Below, one piece after another: positions 1 through 10,900 of a stretch of DNA of 64,000 nt. The position numbers and the translations under genes are program-made. Source of the stretch: Harmothoe impar. Its lineage: Eukaryota; Annelida; Polychaeta; Phyllodocida; Polynoidae. A model generated the notes under the pieces. That model did not search any database. It saw only the letters and a program-made list of their open reading frames with translations, and was not told the origin of the DNA. The DNA lies in contig OX381708.1 of the NCBI GenBank assembly GCA_947462335.1, positions 44,581,377 to 44,645,376 on the forward strand, written 5' to 3'. Positions within the stretch are counted from its first letter, which is position 1, and every line of letters starts with the position of its first letter.

Positions 1-586
1 CACCTGTAACACTAACAGTAATACCCAATAAAAAATATGTTGACACTATATGACAATCCTAGGCCTAGATCTATATATTATAATAAAATATAGGCAGCTT
101 GGCTGGATGGTAGATTTGGGGAGGGGGGCTTTTTCTTTAGACTAGTGGAGTTTCTCAACACAACATGACAACATCAAGATCATGTAAAATTATGTTAACC
201 CTCCCCCCTTTCTAGCCACTTTCGTACCCCTACTAAGCCTCCCGATCCTCTCACGTCAGAGACAGGTACCCATTGTACCCCCCTTCCCCCTACCGTACTA
301 CTGAGGATCCTACTGAGTACTAGCCCCAGATGGATATAATTCTGTAGTGTCTTGTGTGGGCCATGTTTAATGTCAGGGGCAGGGAATGATCATTTTAACC
401 ACAGGTTCGGGGGGGGGGGGGGGTACATTGGGGCAGGAGTTAATGAGGAAAGAGACCCTGCAGTTTTGAACCGCTCTGCAAGGGGGGGGGGGGGCAAAAT
501 ATGTCGCCCCTATTCTACTTATTTCTAGTCTAGAGAAAAAGCTAGGCCGAGTTCCGACTAAGCCCACTGAGGTTCCTCTACACTAC
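1..586. other. Upstream non-coding stretch with two poly-G tracts
   Basis: No coding exon could be supported here. The stretch has two long G homopolymers, at 409-423 and 482-494, which could form G-quadruplexes and are also prone to sequencing slippage. It would contain the 5' flank or first intron of the ATP synthase b gene that follows. No TATA box or initiator stands out. Confidence 0.5.
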
Positions 587-3126
587 ATGGGTAAATTCGA
601 CACGGGCGACACTGCGATTTTCATACGTTTCTAGTCAACCAAATCGGTAATTACCTCTATAGGTCACGCTATTTGATTATTTAGTGCCATTAAATGTGTG
701 AGTGTGATTATTAAACTATCATTTTATTTTATTTACAGGGTCCTTTGGCCAGCTCCTGGCCAGGCCAGAAGTACGAAAACAGTAAGTGTCTCACATTATA
801 TGGTCCGTTGTATTACTGTAGATAATACATATGAAGAAAAACTAATTTGTTATGTCATTCTTAAGTTCAAATTAAGTATTCAATTTCGTACAAAGATACC
901 ATAATTGTCCGTTTAAGCGCACCTGCATGTATATGTATATGATTTCAAGTACCTGTTACCCCTGGGCCAAAACGAGACCGACACTTTTGAGATCCCCGTG
1001 CTGAGACGGTCAATTATGATATCTAAAATAGTTGGCATCGAATCTTAAGTAATCAAATAATTCAATGTGATGCAAAGAAGAGATGAACAATCAAATCAAC
1101 TCTTTACTCTTTCAGGGTGGTCCTTTCCCTGGCTCGATGCAGTAGCAGCGAGACTCCTCTCAGCAAGCACCTTGAGAACTGGGACAAGGCAAACCAGCTT
1201 TACTATGGGCCTGAGCGTGACCTGAAGAACTTCCCAGCTCTCAAAATGCCAGAGACCACCCCACCAACCCGTATGGGAATCTTCCCAGAGTCGTGGTTCA
1301 AAGCCATTGGAGAGAAGACCGGAGTCACTGGTATGCTTTTAGTTTATTGAGCGGACAATTCTAAACTATATTGTCTTGACTAAGTTATTGGGGAAATCGC
1401 TATCCCACGGTCATTGATAATTATATGCAAGTAATTGGCAGAAATGCACTATTTTTGCTAAAGAGGAATCTATAGATAAGCATGCTATTTTGTGATTTCA
1501 GTAAAAAGAAATCTGTCCAAGTGACACAGTCAATTAACATTCATTGGCAGGTGATCGATTTTCTTTGTACCCAGTTCATGTAATATGTGATAGAGCTTCC
1601 ATTGCCTCACTCCCCCAGGACCCTATGTGCTCGGTGCTGGTGCTATCACCTTCCTCCTGTCCAAGGAGATCTGGATCATCGAGCACGGCTTCACCGAGTT
1701 CGTCGCCTTCTGGGGTGCAGTCATCTACCTTTCCAAGAAATTCGGCCCCAAGATTGGAGCCTACTTGGACGACATGACCGAGGTGAGTGATTGGTATATC
1801 AGTGAGACTTTTTGTGTTAAATCAAAGTTTACTGCACCTTTCAACTGGTACATTTTGTGATGACAAAATGTGAGAATGTGTATTTAGTATAGCGTGCACC
1901 AATTAACGATTCTTATACGACAAGCGGGGTAACGGTGAAAATGGGGAAATTGTTTTGGGAATGTATTTAGCTTATGATACGACACATGCATTTTCGTTTC
2001 ATTGGAGATATGTACAGATATTATTGTATTTCTCCCTTCGTGAGAAGAAGTAAAAACTCAGGTCACATATTCCATGATTCATGCTAAGACACAGAATATA
2101 TTATAAAATTCCTTTCATCTATGTTTTAATAGCAATACAACCAGAAGCACTGGCACCAGCCTTTGGCTGATGCTAAGTCTGGAGCCGAGACCTTCATCAA
2201 GGAAACCGAGCAGAGAGTGTGGCAGGAAGAAGGACAGAAGACCATCTTCGAGGTGAAGCGGGAAAATGTTGACCTTCAGTTGGAGGCCATCTACCGCCAA
2301 CGGCTTGCCGATGTCCACACACAAGTGAAGAAGCGAGTTGTAAGTGGGACCTGCATTACTTTTGTTAAATTTGTTCAACATCTACAATGGAATTTCAGCC
2401 GCTTCTTCCCTTTCCAGAGATGCGACTTTCCTCGATTTTTCGCAATGATTTCTATATTAGGTTGAAATGCCATTTCCATTAAAAGATTTTGGGGACTGGT
2501 AGAGGTTTTATATTTGAACTCTCACATTTGAGATGTAATTATCCGTTACCTGTTTGTAAATGAAATTCCTATGAATGATAAAAGTACTGTTAAAAATTGC
2601 ACACATCTTTTCATGAAGCAAAGTTGACACATGACCCTTTGTGTAATTACAGGATTACCAGCTGGCTACTGAGAACACCAAACGCCGTTTCGAGCAAGAA
2701 CACATGGTCAGCTGGATCGTCGACAGCGTCGTCAAGGGAATCACACCTGCACAAGTAAGTAGTCGATACGTTAATGACTATAAGGGCAAGTTATTGATTT
2801 TTTTTAAAAAGACACTAGTTTGGGTATTAATGAAGATAAAATGGGTGCAAATTATTTTCGGAACTCAAAAACATTAAGCTGGTCTGTGAAATTTCACACT
2901 GCACATGTTGGGAAGGAAAGCGCGAGCAATCCCGTTTCGATCCTGCCAAGTTCATACAGATACGGTCTGATGAGTATTTTCATATAACATTGATTTGAAA
3001 AAAGTTCCATGACAACAAACAAAAATAAAATCCACTAAATATTTATTTTTTTTACAGGAGAAGGAGAGCATGACCCAATGTTTGAAGGACCTGAAGGCAC
3101 TTTCTGCACGCACGGCCGCCGCATGA
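587..3126 (+). CDS. ATP5PB: ATP synthase peripheral stalk subunit b, mitochondrial
   Basis: Subunit b of the mitochondrial F1Fo-ATP synthase, part of the peripheral stalk that holds F1 against rotation; it is anchored in the inner membrane by its N-terminal half. Exons by splice consensus and frame: 739-781, 1116-1330, 1619-1782, 2133-2339, 2653-2754 and 3058-3126 (stop TGA 3124-3126). The junction at 1330/1619 recreates the family's KTGVTGPYVLG stretch, followed by a hydrophobic pair of segments and SKEI. The C-terminal exons carry the long charged helix, with EHMVSWIV and a final KDLKALSA-type tail matching known b subunits. The first visible exon (739-781) needs one leading base; ATG-G at 587-590, followed by a good donor (gtaaat), supplies it and gives 804 nt, 267 aa, close to the usual ~256 aa. 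The basic, hydroxylated N-terminus fits a mitochondrial presequence. The start exon is inference; the rest is firm. It is convergent with INCENP. Confidence 0.9.
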
Positions 3127-3168
3127 GCTCTGTCAATCTAGAAATTTGTATTTAAAGACCAGTGAGAA

Positions 3169-3259
3169 AATAAAAACAGTACAAAGAGCAAAACTCTGAC
3201 CAGTCACGCGGTCGTTACTGTTAAGTGACAGTCTGTAAGATAGAAAAATGGAAAATAAA
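3169..3259 (+). terminator. Candidate polyadenylation signals of ATP5PB
   Basis: Two AATAAA hexamers follow the stop codon, at 3169-3174 (43 nt after the stop) and 3254-3259. Either would give a short 3' UTR, as is usual for this housekeeping gene. Which one is used cannot be told from sequence. Confidence 0.5.
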
Positions 3260-3583
3260 ATATTATATGGACCACAATCTACTTCACAAACTTGTTATCA
3301 TTTTGAGCACCCCAGCTTTCTCTTACTATCTATAATATTAATATAAATCGCAAATAACCATATTCAAGCTAACTGGGAAACTAAAAGTCTGATGAATTGA
3401 CAGTTTAGGAAAGATGAATTGACAGTTTAGGGAAGATAATGTTGAAAATATTGATGTCGTTGCTAACCTTATTCTTCACAAACCCACAACTTTACTCCCT
3501 ACCCCCCCCCTCCATTTGCATATTGATAATAGATAAGGTCGACATGATTTCCAGTTAATCAAATAGCTGTTACTTTTGTGCAC

Positions 3584-3648
3584 CTTGTGAAAAACTTTAG
3601 TAAGTCTCTTCTGCATGGTTAATGGGACGTTAAACTACACAAACAAAA
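3584..3648 (+). repeat. SINE-like 3' tail
   Basis: About 65 bp beginning cttgtgaaaaact and ending gggacgttaaactacacaa plus A-rich sequence. The same tail recurs at 23813-23885 in an intron of the Ras gene, with only small differences. A conserved tail ending in a short A-rich run is typical of SINE or LINE 3' ends. No tRNA-like head with A and B boxes was recognised here, so this may be a truncated copy. Confidence 0.4.
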
Positions 3649-3667
3649 GTTAAGCTTTTCCTCCGAT

Positions 3668-3905
3668 CAGGGTTCCCACAAAATTTTCAGGTTGAAATTC
3701 CATGACATTCCATGACAAAAATCTCAATTTTCCATGACATTTATAATTTTTGTGGGGGTTAGTGGGCTTGGCCCCCAAGAAAATTTCTAAAATCAAGAAA
3801 GCAAGTGCGAGATTTCTAGATTTTGTGATATTAATTCCATTATTTTCATTTTCCATGACACATGGCAAATATATACAAAATTCCATGACTTTCCGTGACA
3901 ACTCT
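3668..3905. mobile_element. Truncated hAT-like MITE (CAGGGTTCCC family)
   Basis: Begins with the terminal sequence CAGGGTTCCCACAAA and continues with repeated 'ccatgacattccatgaca' motifs, as in the intact copy at 15505-15790. The matching right terminus (TTGTGGGAACCCTG) is missing, so the copy is broken near 3905. The CAG-start terminus and the 5-bp target duplication of the intact sibling suggest a hAT-type non-autonomous element. No coding capacity. Confidence 0.6.
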
Positions 3906-4054
3906 AGGTGGATCTAGTTCAGTTATTGAAGATCTCTATTTCATCGTAAGACGTCACTATGTACATGTGTCATCAAATATTACATATTTCACGAGTGGCG
4001 GCTGGGGCTATAGCCCACGAAGCCGCGTTTGTCTATATTTCTAAAATAGAACTA

Positions 4055-4248
4055 CCGTAAATTCCCGCGTATAACCCGCACCCCGACTTTGGGAGAAGCC
4101 TATAACCCGCAATTGGGGTCTGAAAATTGCGATTTTAGTACTGTTCTATACTTTTAAAACCCCTCGTATTACCCGCATCTAGACTTTGAGAATATTCTAT
4201 AACCCGCACTAGAGGTTTGGTTCGCGTATAACCCGGGGGAATTTATGG
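4055..4248. mobile_element. TA-flanked MITE, CCGTAAATTCCC termini
   Basis: Inverted termini: left CCGTAAATTCCCGCG, right (reverse complement) CCATAAATTCCCCCG, flanked on both sides by TA. The inside repeats 'cgtataacccgca' several times. The same termini style occurs at 6867-7088, 12659-12870 and 19796-20009, so this is one family. TA target duplication suggests a Tc1/mariner-pogo type non-autonomous element. No coding capacity. Confidence 0.6.
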
Positions 4249-4669
4249 TACTGCTAATTTTTTTTATTTATAATGATCATAATACAGTAAAATCTCGTTA
4301 TAAGGAGCACCTTTTGGCAAGGCAAATCTGCTCGTTGTAACCAACCTTCCTTGTAACCGATTTTGGTCATTGACAAGTCATGAGAAAGCCCCCCCCCCTC
4401 CCCCTGTCCCCTCCCCCCTCACAGGTCCGCACCTACACCCCTACAGGGGGCCCCCCCTCAGGTCGGAAAGTCGCCGAAATTAAGGCCCCCCGGTCGCCAG
4501 GTCGTTTCTTTAGACCCTTTATCCTATCATCAAATTTTTGCAAAAGTCGCCAGGTCGCTTAAATTATTGCTCCAGGTTGAAAGGTCGCCTGGAAAACGGC
4601 CCAGGTCGCCAGGTCGCCGAAAACCCCTCTGCAGTCACCTACAGGCCGCCAACATTACAAGGGAATTCC

Positions 4670-4932
4670 TCCCCTCACCCCCCAGCCGCTCAAGAAGCCC
4701 TGTAGGCGGGGAGACTGGCTTTGAACATGTCTTAGCCCCCCCCCCCTCCCCGGCCGCTCAAGAAGCCCTGTAGGCGGGGATACTGGCTTTGAACATGTCT
4801 TAGCCCCATCCCCCACCCCTCAAGAGGCCCTGTAGGCCGGGAGACTGGCTTTGAACATGTCTTAGCCCCCTCCCCCCATCCCCAGCCGCTCAAGAAGCCC
4901 TGTAGGCGGGGAGACTGCCTTTGAACATGTCT
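4670..4932. repeat. Minisatellite, four ~67-bp units
   Basis: The phrase 'caagaagccctgtagg..ggggagactggctttgaacatgtc' recurs with starts near 4691, 4759, 4820 and 4891 (spacings 68, 61, 71). Units differ by a few substitutions and by the length of the C-tracts between them. It lies inside the 4285-6318 TIR element. Confidence 0.75.
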
Positions 4933-5042
4933 GTAAAAACAGGATTATTTTATTATAGGAATGTATGGAAAACGATTTTGGCACAATTGGTTTGATGTAT
5001 CCAAAAATTCGTTACAACAGGATTCGTTGTAGCGGAATCTTA

Positions 5043-6170
5043 CTTTATTTTTTATGAAATACGGCAGTGCTATTGATTTAACCAAAGATCGCCGTATTGC
5101 ACACCCCCCGTGAAATAACCCATGGCCGTATTTCACGGCCCTGTGACGTCATCAAAATGGCGGGTTGTTTACATTTGAACGACATAGAAAAAAGCTATTT
5201 CAGCCCTATTTAGGCCCTTCCCCCTGTAATAATTTAATTTGAATCGAAAAAGGTAAAAAATAAATACAAAGGAACACTCGTTTTAGTCTGTAGCTGGGTT
5301 ATTTCACTTGTTGGAGGTAGGGCCGCATTTCACTCGGCCTGCGGCCTCGTGAAATACGGCCCTACCTCCAACTCGTGAAATAACCCAGGCTACAGACCAA
5401 AACTCGTGAACCTTTGTCTTTTTATTTTTTATGAAATACTACAGCCTCATTGATTTAACCAAGGAGCACCGTATTTAACACCCCCGTGAAATAACCCTTG
5501 CCCGTATCTAACGGCCTGTGACATCATCAAATATGGCGGTTTGTTTACATTTGAACGAGCTAGAAAATGTCCTTTTAGGCTTCCCCCTACCATAATTTTG
5601 AAAGTTTGAATCGAAAAAGATAAAAAATAAACCCAAAGGAACACTCGTTTTAGCCTGTTAACAAGGTTATTTCACTTGTTGAAGGGGGTGCGGCATTTCA
5701 CTCGGCCTACGGCCTCGTGAAATACGGCACCCCTTCAACTCGTGAAATAACCCTGTCAACAGACTAAAACTCGTGCACCTTTGGCTATTTATTTTTTATG
5801 GAATACGGCAGTGCCATTGACTTAACCAAGGAAGGCCGTATTACACACCCTCTGTTAAATAACCCATGGCCGTATTTAACGGCCTGTGACGTCATCAAAC
5901 ACGGCGGTTTGTTTACATTTGAACAGCGCAGAAAGAAGCCATTTTAGCCTTTTTAGGCATCCCCCTACCATAATTTCGGTATTTTGAATAGGAAAAGGTA
6001 AAAAATAAACACAAAGGTGCACTCCTTTAAGTCTGTTGACTGGGTTATTTCACTTGTTGACCATTGGGCCGCATTTCACTCGGCCTGCAGCCTCGTGAAA
6101 TACGGCCCAAGGTCAACTCGTGAAATAACCCAGCCAACAGACTGAAAATCGTGCACCTTTGTCTATGTAT
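5043..6170. repeat. Three tandem ~370-bp palindrome-rich units
   Basis: Each unit starts tttattttttatg.aatac, at about 5043, 5420 and 5787. Each contains a tgacgtcatcaaa block, a 'ggtttgtttacatttgaac' block and a large inverted repeat made of 'gggttatttcacttgttg ... actcgtgaaataaccc'. The stem bases co-vary between units (the inner arms are taggtagggcc in one and aagggggtgcc in another while still pairing), which suggests selection or mechanism acting on the palindrome itself. Confidence 0.7.
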
Positions 6171-6866
6171 CTTGAAAATATTTGCTCTTTAAACGATTTT
6201 TGGCTAGAAATGCTTGTTCTAACAGTGTTTTTTTACTATAGAAAAGTATAAAAAAGAATTTGGCAAAGCAAATATGCTCCTTATGACCGTCCTTCCTCCT
6301 TATAACGAGATTTCACTGTATATGAAATACATAGGGCCACGATGATGTACGTGAATCTGTCCAGATTTATTCACTTATTGGACACGAGCCCACATTTCCG
6401 TGCCTCTGATGGTTGAACTTTTGTAATACTTTAAAAAGAAATTTTCTGAGAGAAGACGATTACAATAACACACTTATTTGAGTAGACTTTTATTTCATAC
6501 AACTTTTCACATTTTCTTTTTCATCACCTGGAGGTGAATACATGCACCCTTGTCATAAAGAGAGCACCTGAAATTGTTACAACCAGTAACAGGCGAATGT
6601 CATTTATACTTTTAACAATGCTAAAAAATGATTATCTCTTTCAATAAGACCATATGAGACTTTTCTACGGATAGATATACGCCTCGATAGTATACATATT
6701 TTGTGTTATTTTATACATCTGGGTTTACCGTCAGCAAAGACAAGTTTGGAGATCTGCTTTACCATGGCAAAGTGTTAGTTCTAGATTTCTGTATTAATGG
6801 CTGGCATGGGTCCTGCTCGACAGGAAAGCTTAAATTACCCCTAACAAATAAAACAAACCCAATATA

Positions 6867-7088
6867 CCGTAAAACCTCGCGTATAAGCCGCGGCTTGTAC
6901 CCGAATCAGACTCAGCTTTCTTTTGATACCAAACATGCCTATAGAGGGTGCGGCTTATACGAGAGTTTTTATAAGTATACTACAGTACCAAATTAACAAT
7001 TTTCAGATGGCCTCTGCGGCTTATAGGATCGCACCAAACTCGGGGTGCGGCTTATACGCGAGTTAGGCTTATACGCAAGGTTTTACGG
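6867..7088. mobile_element. TA-flanked MITE, CCGTAAAACCTCGCG termini
   Basis: Left terminus CCGTAAAACCTCGCGTATAA, right terminus (reverse complement) CCGTAAAACCTTGCGTATAA, one mismatch in 20, with TA on both sides. The interior repeats 'gcggcttatacg'. It lies in the spacer downstream of INCENP and has no coding capacity. Confidence 0.7.
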
Positions 7089-7910
7089 TAATCTATTCTG
7101 CTCAATATGCAGTCACATCAAGGCAGCATAAATATGTAATGTCAGGGTTAGTGTTTCATCAATATGCTCTGTAAATACACGTTTTGCTGTTTGTTACAGG
7201 GTACTAACAATTAATGGAGCATCATATTGTGTGTAAAGCTTCTCACATAATCCACATACATTGGCACTTTCATACATGTCTTAGGCAAAGCCCAGGACGA
7301 CACATTTTAACTGCAGTATTAGAAAGGAGTAATCCATCATTAGGGTGCTCTTACCAGCTTTATAACTAAAACTAGGAACATTCCATTCGTAATGATGAGT
7401 ATCCTATTCTTACTTGTTGATATATACGTTTTTTGTTGTTGTAGCAATGTCTGTTCCATTGTGAACGTGTAGCGACCTAAGTAAGAAATTATATGTTTCA
7501 TCTAAGTATTGATGAGGTTTATTAGTTTGAATGTATTTGTAATGTACATTGGTCAAGTAATGTTTACTTCTATGAAATCATATCAGAGGGTGAAATCACA
7601 AATCCCCAGGATATTAAGTACTCAATTCTAGACATAATCTTTCTGAACTTAAGACATACAGGCCACTCTGACCACTATCTCCCATCGTTCACACAATCAC
7701 ATACCACTACTAAAAGGAGGTCACCGAAACCCCCGATTTATACATCTCCACAAAGCACAGACCCAAAGACACTGTCGGCCTTGGAGCCTTACAAAAATAT
7801 TTATATATATTTATATATGTACACACATGGTCTGTTACCATGATGAGAAATAACATACTATCATATATTACAGCTTACAGCTAGGGTATTTATACAAACA
7901 CTCAGGCGGA
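7089..7910. other. Probable INCENP 3' flank / 3' UTR
   Basis: No ORF supported. INCENP is read right to left, so its 3' UTR should run into this stretch; a TTTATT (AATAAA on the minus strand) lies at 7518-7523. An AT-rich run of tatata lies near 7796-7816. Confidence 0.4.
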
Positions 7911-10900
7911 TTAGTGTGACACCGAATGCTTTAGGATGGGAGACTCCCAACACGCTGAGCTTGTTCTCTTGTTGAACCGGGCCTTCTTGCGCTTGAATAC
8001 TAAATTGAGGTCGGGCATTTGGATCATGGGGAAGATGGTGTCCAGATCCGGTGGGTGGTAATGCTGGTTGATCATGGAAGCCTTCAGGTTAGAGCCTGTG
8101 GGGGAAAAAAAATCAATCCAAGTAAATTATCTTTCTATAAACGACATTTTGGTGGAAATTCTCTTGCATTGTTGATGAGTAGTAAAATACATAGCTACCA
8201 CAAGTTAATACTTTCAAATCCTGTTTTAATAGTGGATGAAGTTATTAATAATAGATGACGATGAATCAAGAAAACAATTGAGCGGGAGTTAAGGTCCATA
8301 CCTGTAGCCCAGGCAGGTGTAGGCCGTCTAGGTGCTTCTTCATCATCTGTGGAATCGTCCGAGTGAAGATCGTTGATGTTATAGTTGTTAGGGTTATCCT
8401 TCTTGATATACTTCTTTGTTGGGGTCATTTCATAACTGCAACGAAAAAGATTTAGGTGTTAATGATGCAGACATGTGATATTACAATATTTGTATTCAGT
8501 AAGATCGAAATCCCCCGTCCAAAACGTACCATCTTCCTTGATCATATTTGTTGTCCTACAATGTTACATTATCATTTTGAACTTTGCCTGAATTGTGTTT
8601 ATTTATTTTTGATTTTCCCTGACCCGTGGGGACGCTGAGCAATGCATCTGAACACATTCAGTTATGTCTTCCATTTTTAAATTTTTTAAATCTATACCGT
8701 TTGAGTGATGTAAGAACAACATACGATTCTAAGATTGGCTCCTTGGTGACTGTTGTGTTGAGTGCAGGCTTGGCTGCCGCCTGTGTGCTGCTGGTGTTAC
8801 TCGTGTTGCTGGCGTTCATGAGAGAGGTGTTTTGTTTCAGCACACTGTTGTGTTTCTGGATAGCCTCTCGTGCCTTCTTCTCCTCTTCACGCTGTGCTGC
8901 AGATGCCGCCGCCTCTGTTTGTAGCCGTAACCGCTCCTGGTTCAACAATCAAACAATACAGTATGTAGATACTATAACAATGTCCAAATTCTTGCGCAAG
9001 GGTTGTGAGATTTACTAAAAATCGTCCTTTAATATAGGAAGTATTACAAAATGTCCAAGGTATTTGATCCTTACCCCCTCAAAAATCTCCTAGCCCAGTA
9101 TTGACTGTTAAGAAGTCAGGTATTCATACTCAGTTTCTTCATGACTGGTTCCTACCTTTTCACGGATTTTGTCAAGTTCTGCCATTCGCTGCTGTTCCCG
9201 TTCCTTCTTCTCTTCTAGTTCACGTTGTTCCCGCTCATGGCGCTCACGCTTCAACCTAGATTAGTGAAAAAAATATAACGTCGATGAGTTTTCATTTACT
9301 GCAGGTTACACTACCAGTAGTCTATAAAATGTTACGTGTGATTTCACTTTTTTTTGAAAAGGGAGAAAAAAAAGTGTAGCTCTGCTTTAGAATGACTACT
9401 AGATGTGTGAATAAACTTACTCCTCTTCACGTAACTTCCTGTCCTCAGCGTCTCTCTTTGACTTCTCCAGGGCCTCCTGGTGAATGCGCTCCATCTCCCG
9501 CTGCCGTTCCTTTACAGCCTCCAGGCGCCGCTCCTCCTCCAGACGCCGCTGTTCTATGATGCGTTTCTGGCGCTCGGCATCCTCGTACTCACGCTTCCTC
9601 TGGAGTGCCTCCTCCTGCCTCTTAGCCTCTGCTTCCTACAGAAAGGATTTATGGGCAGTGTAAGCATTGGGGAAGTAGATTGTAAACTATTTAACAGTTT
9701 TCATTCTGTTTAGTTGCAATAAATTTGAAGATCTTAATATTGGCCTGGGCAAAATTTACATTGGCAATATAGCACACATGTAGAACACTCAGAGGCGCCA
9801 CTCCCTCGTCAACAAAATGTAGGAAATCTTGAGATTTTGGTCAATTCTCTGTGGGAAATTCAATCCAGATATTCCAGCCAAAAAGTAGGAATTCCTGCAA
9901 AAGTAGGAACAGTGGCATCTCTGAACACTGCATGATTTGGGTTATTGGTAAGCATTTAAATGTTCTAATTTGTGTAGATTTAGTGAATGGTAAGTCAAAA
10001 CTTACGGCTGCCTGAAGTTTTTGAAGTCTAGCCTCTTCCTCTTGTTTCCGCTTTACTTCAGCAATCGCCAACTTCTTTTCTCTGCTCATACAAAAACACA
10101 AACATCAGTTGAGTGAGGGTCTTTACAAATGAGGCTTCTTGCGGCATTCTTATAACTGACACTACAGGGTGTTAATCATATTTGCACAAATATTCATATG
10201 AACTTTACAGAATTATTATAGATCTCTCTAACATTGGGAAGTAACTTGGTCACAATAAACGCAACAAAGAGAAAATATAAGGGAAAAACCTGGCTAACAG
10301 GTATTACTAGCACAAAGCAGAGAATTTGGTCCCATACCTCATTTTTTGCCTCTCTCTTTCTTCTTTGAGCCTTTCCTCTTGCATACGAGCCTTTAGATCT
10401 TTCTTCTCTTCTTGTTTCTGCTGGACATCATTTCGACTGTCCTGAGTCCTCTTCTGGTTCTCTTCACGCCGCTGAGCTGCCAAGGCCTGTCGTTCCTCTC
10501 GACGCCTACACAAAATATGATTCTGTTATATCGGGAGCCTATTCATCAAAAGCTTGACTGAATTAGGTTACCATAATCGATCAAATGATAGCCATCACCT
10601 TTGAGTACTTTTAGTAGGGCTTAATGGGCTAAAAAAAGACACATGAAAAAATAGGTATAAATTTCTAGTTTAAAAATCGGTAGGCATATTCTAATGGTCT
10701 TCTACAGTCATAGAACTGGGGGGAAAATTATTTTGTGATGTACAGCAACTTGCTGGTATCGCATAAACAAGCAGTACTTACCGGCGCTGTTCCTCGGCTC
10801 GTTGTTGGAGCATTTCCTGTCGCTTATTTAGTCGCTGCTCGGTAGCTTCCTTCTTTGCCTCAACTTCTTTTCTCTTCTGTGTTTCTCTATCCTTCTATAA

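Larger units (their letters stand above)
4285..6318. mobile_element. 2-kb TA-flanked TIR element with internal tandem units
   Basis: Left end CAGTAAAATCTCGTTATAAG; the reverse complement of the right end is CAGTGAAATCTCGTTATAAG, one mismatch in 20. Both ends are flanked by TA (4283-4284 and 6319-6320). CAG-starting termini with TA duplication fit the pogo/Tigger branch of Tc1/mariner. No transposase ORF is present: the interior is made of a ~67-bp minisatellite and three ~370-bp palindromic units (listed separately). It is therefore a non-autonomous, internally expanded element. Confidence 0.6.

Noticed and set aside
4670..4932. Regularly spaced repeats considered as a CRISPR array
   Set aside because: This is an animal genome; the units are head-to-tail with no unique spacers, so it is a minisatellite.
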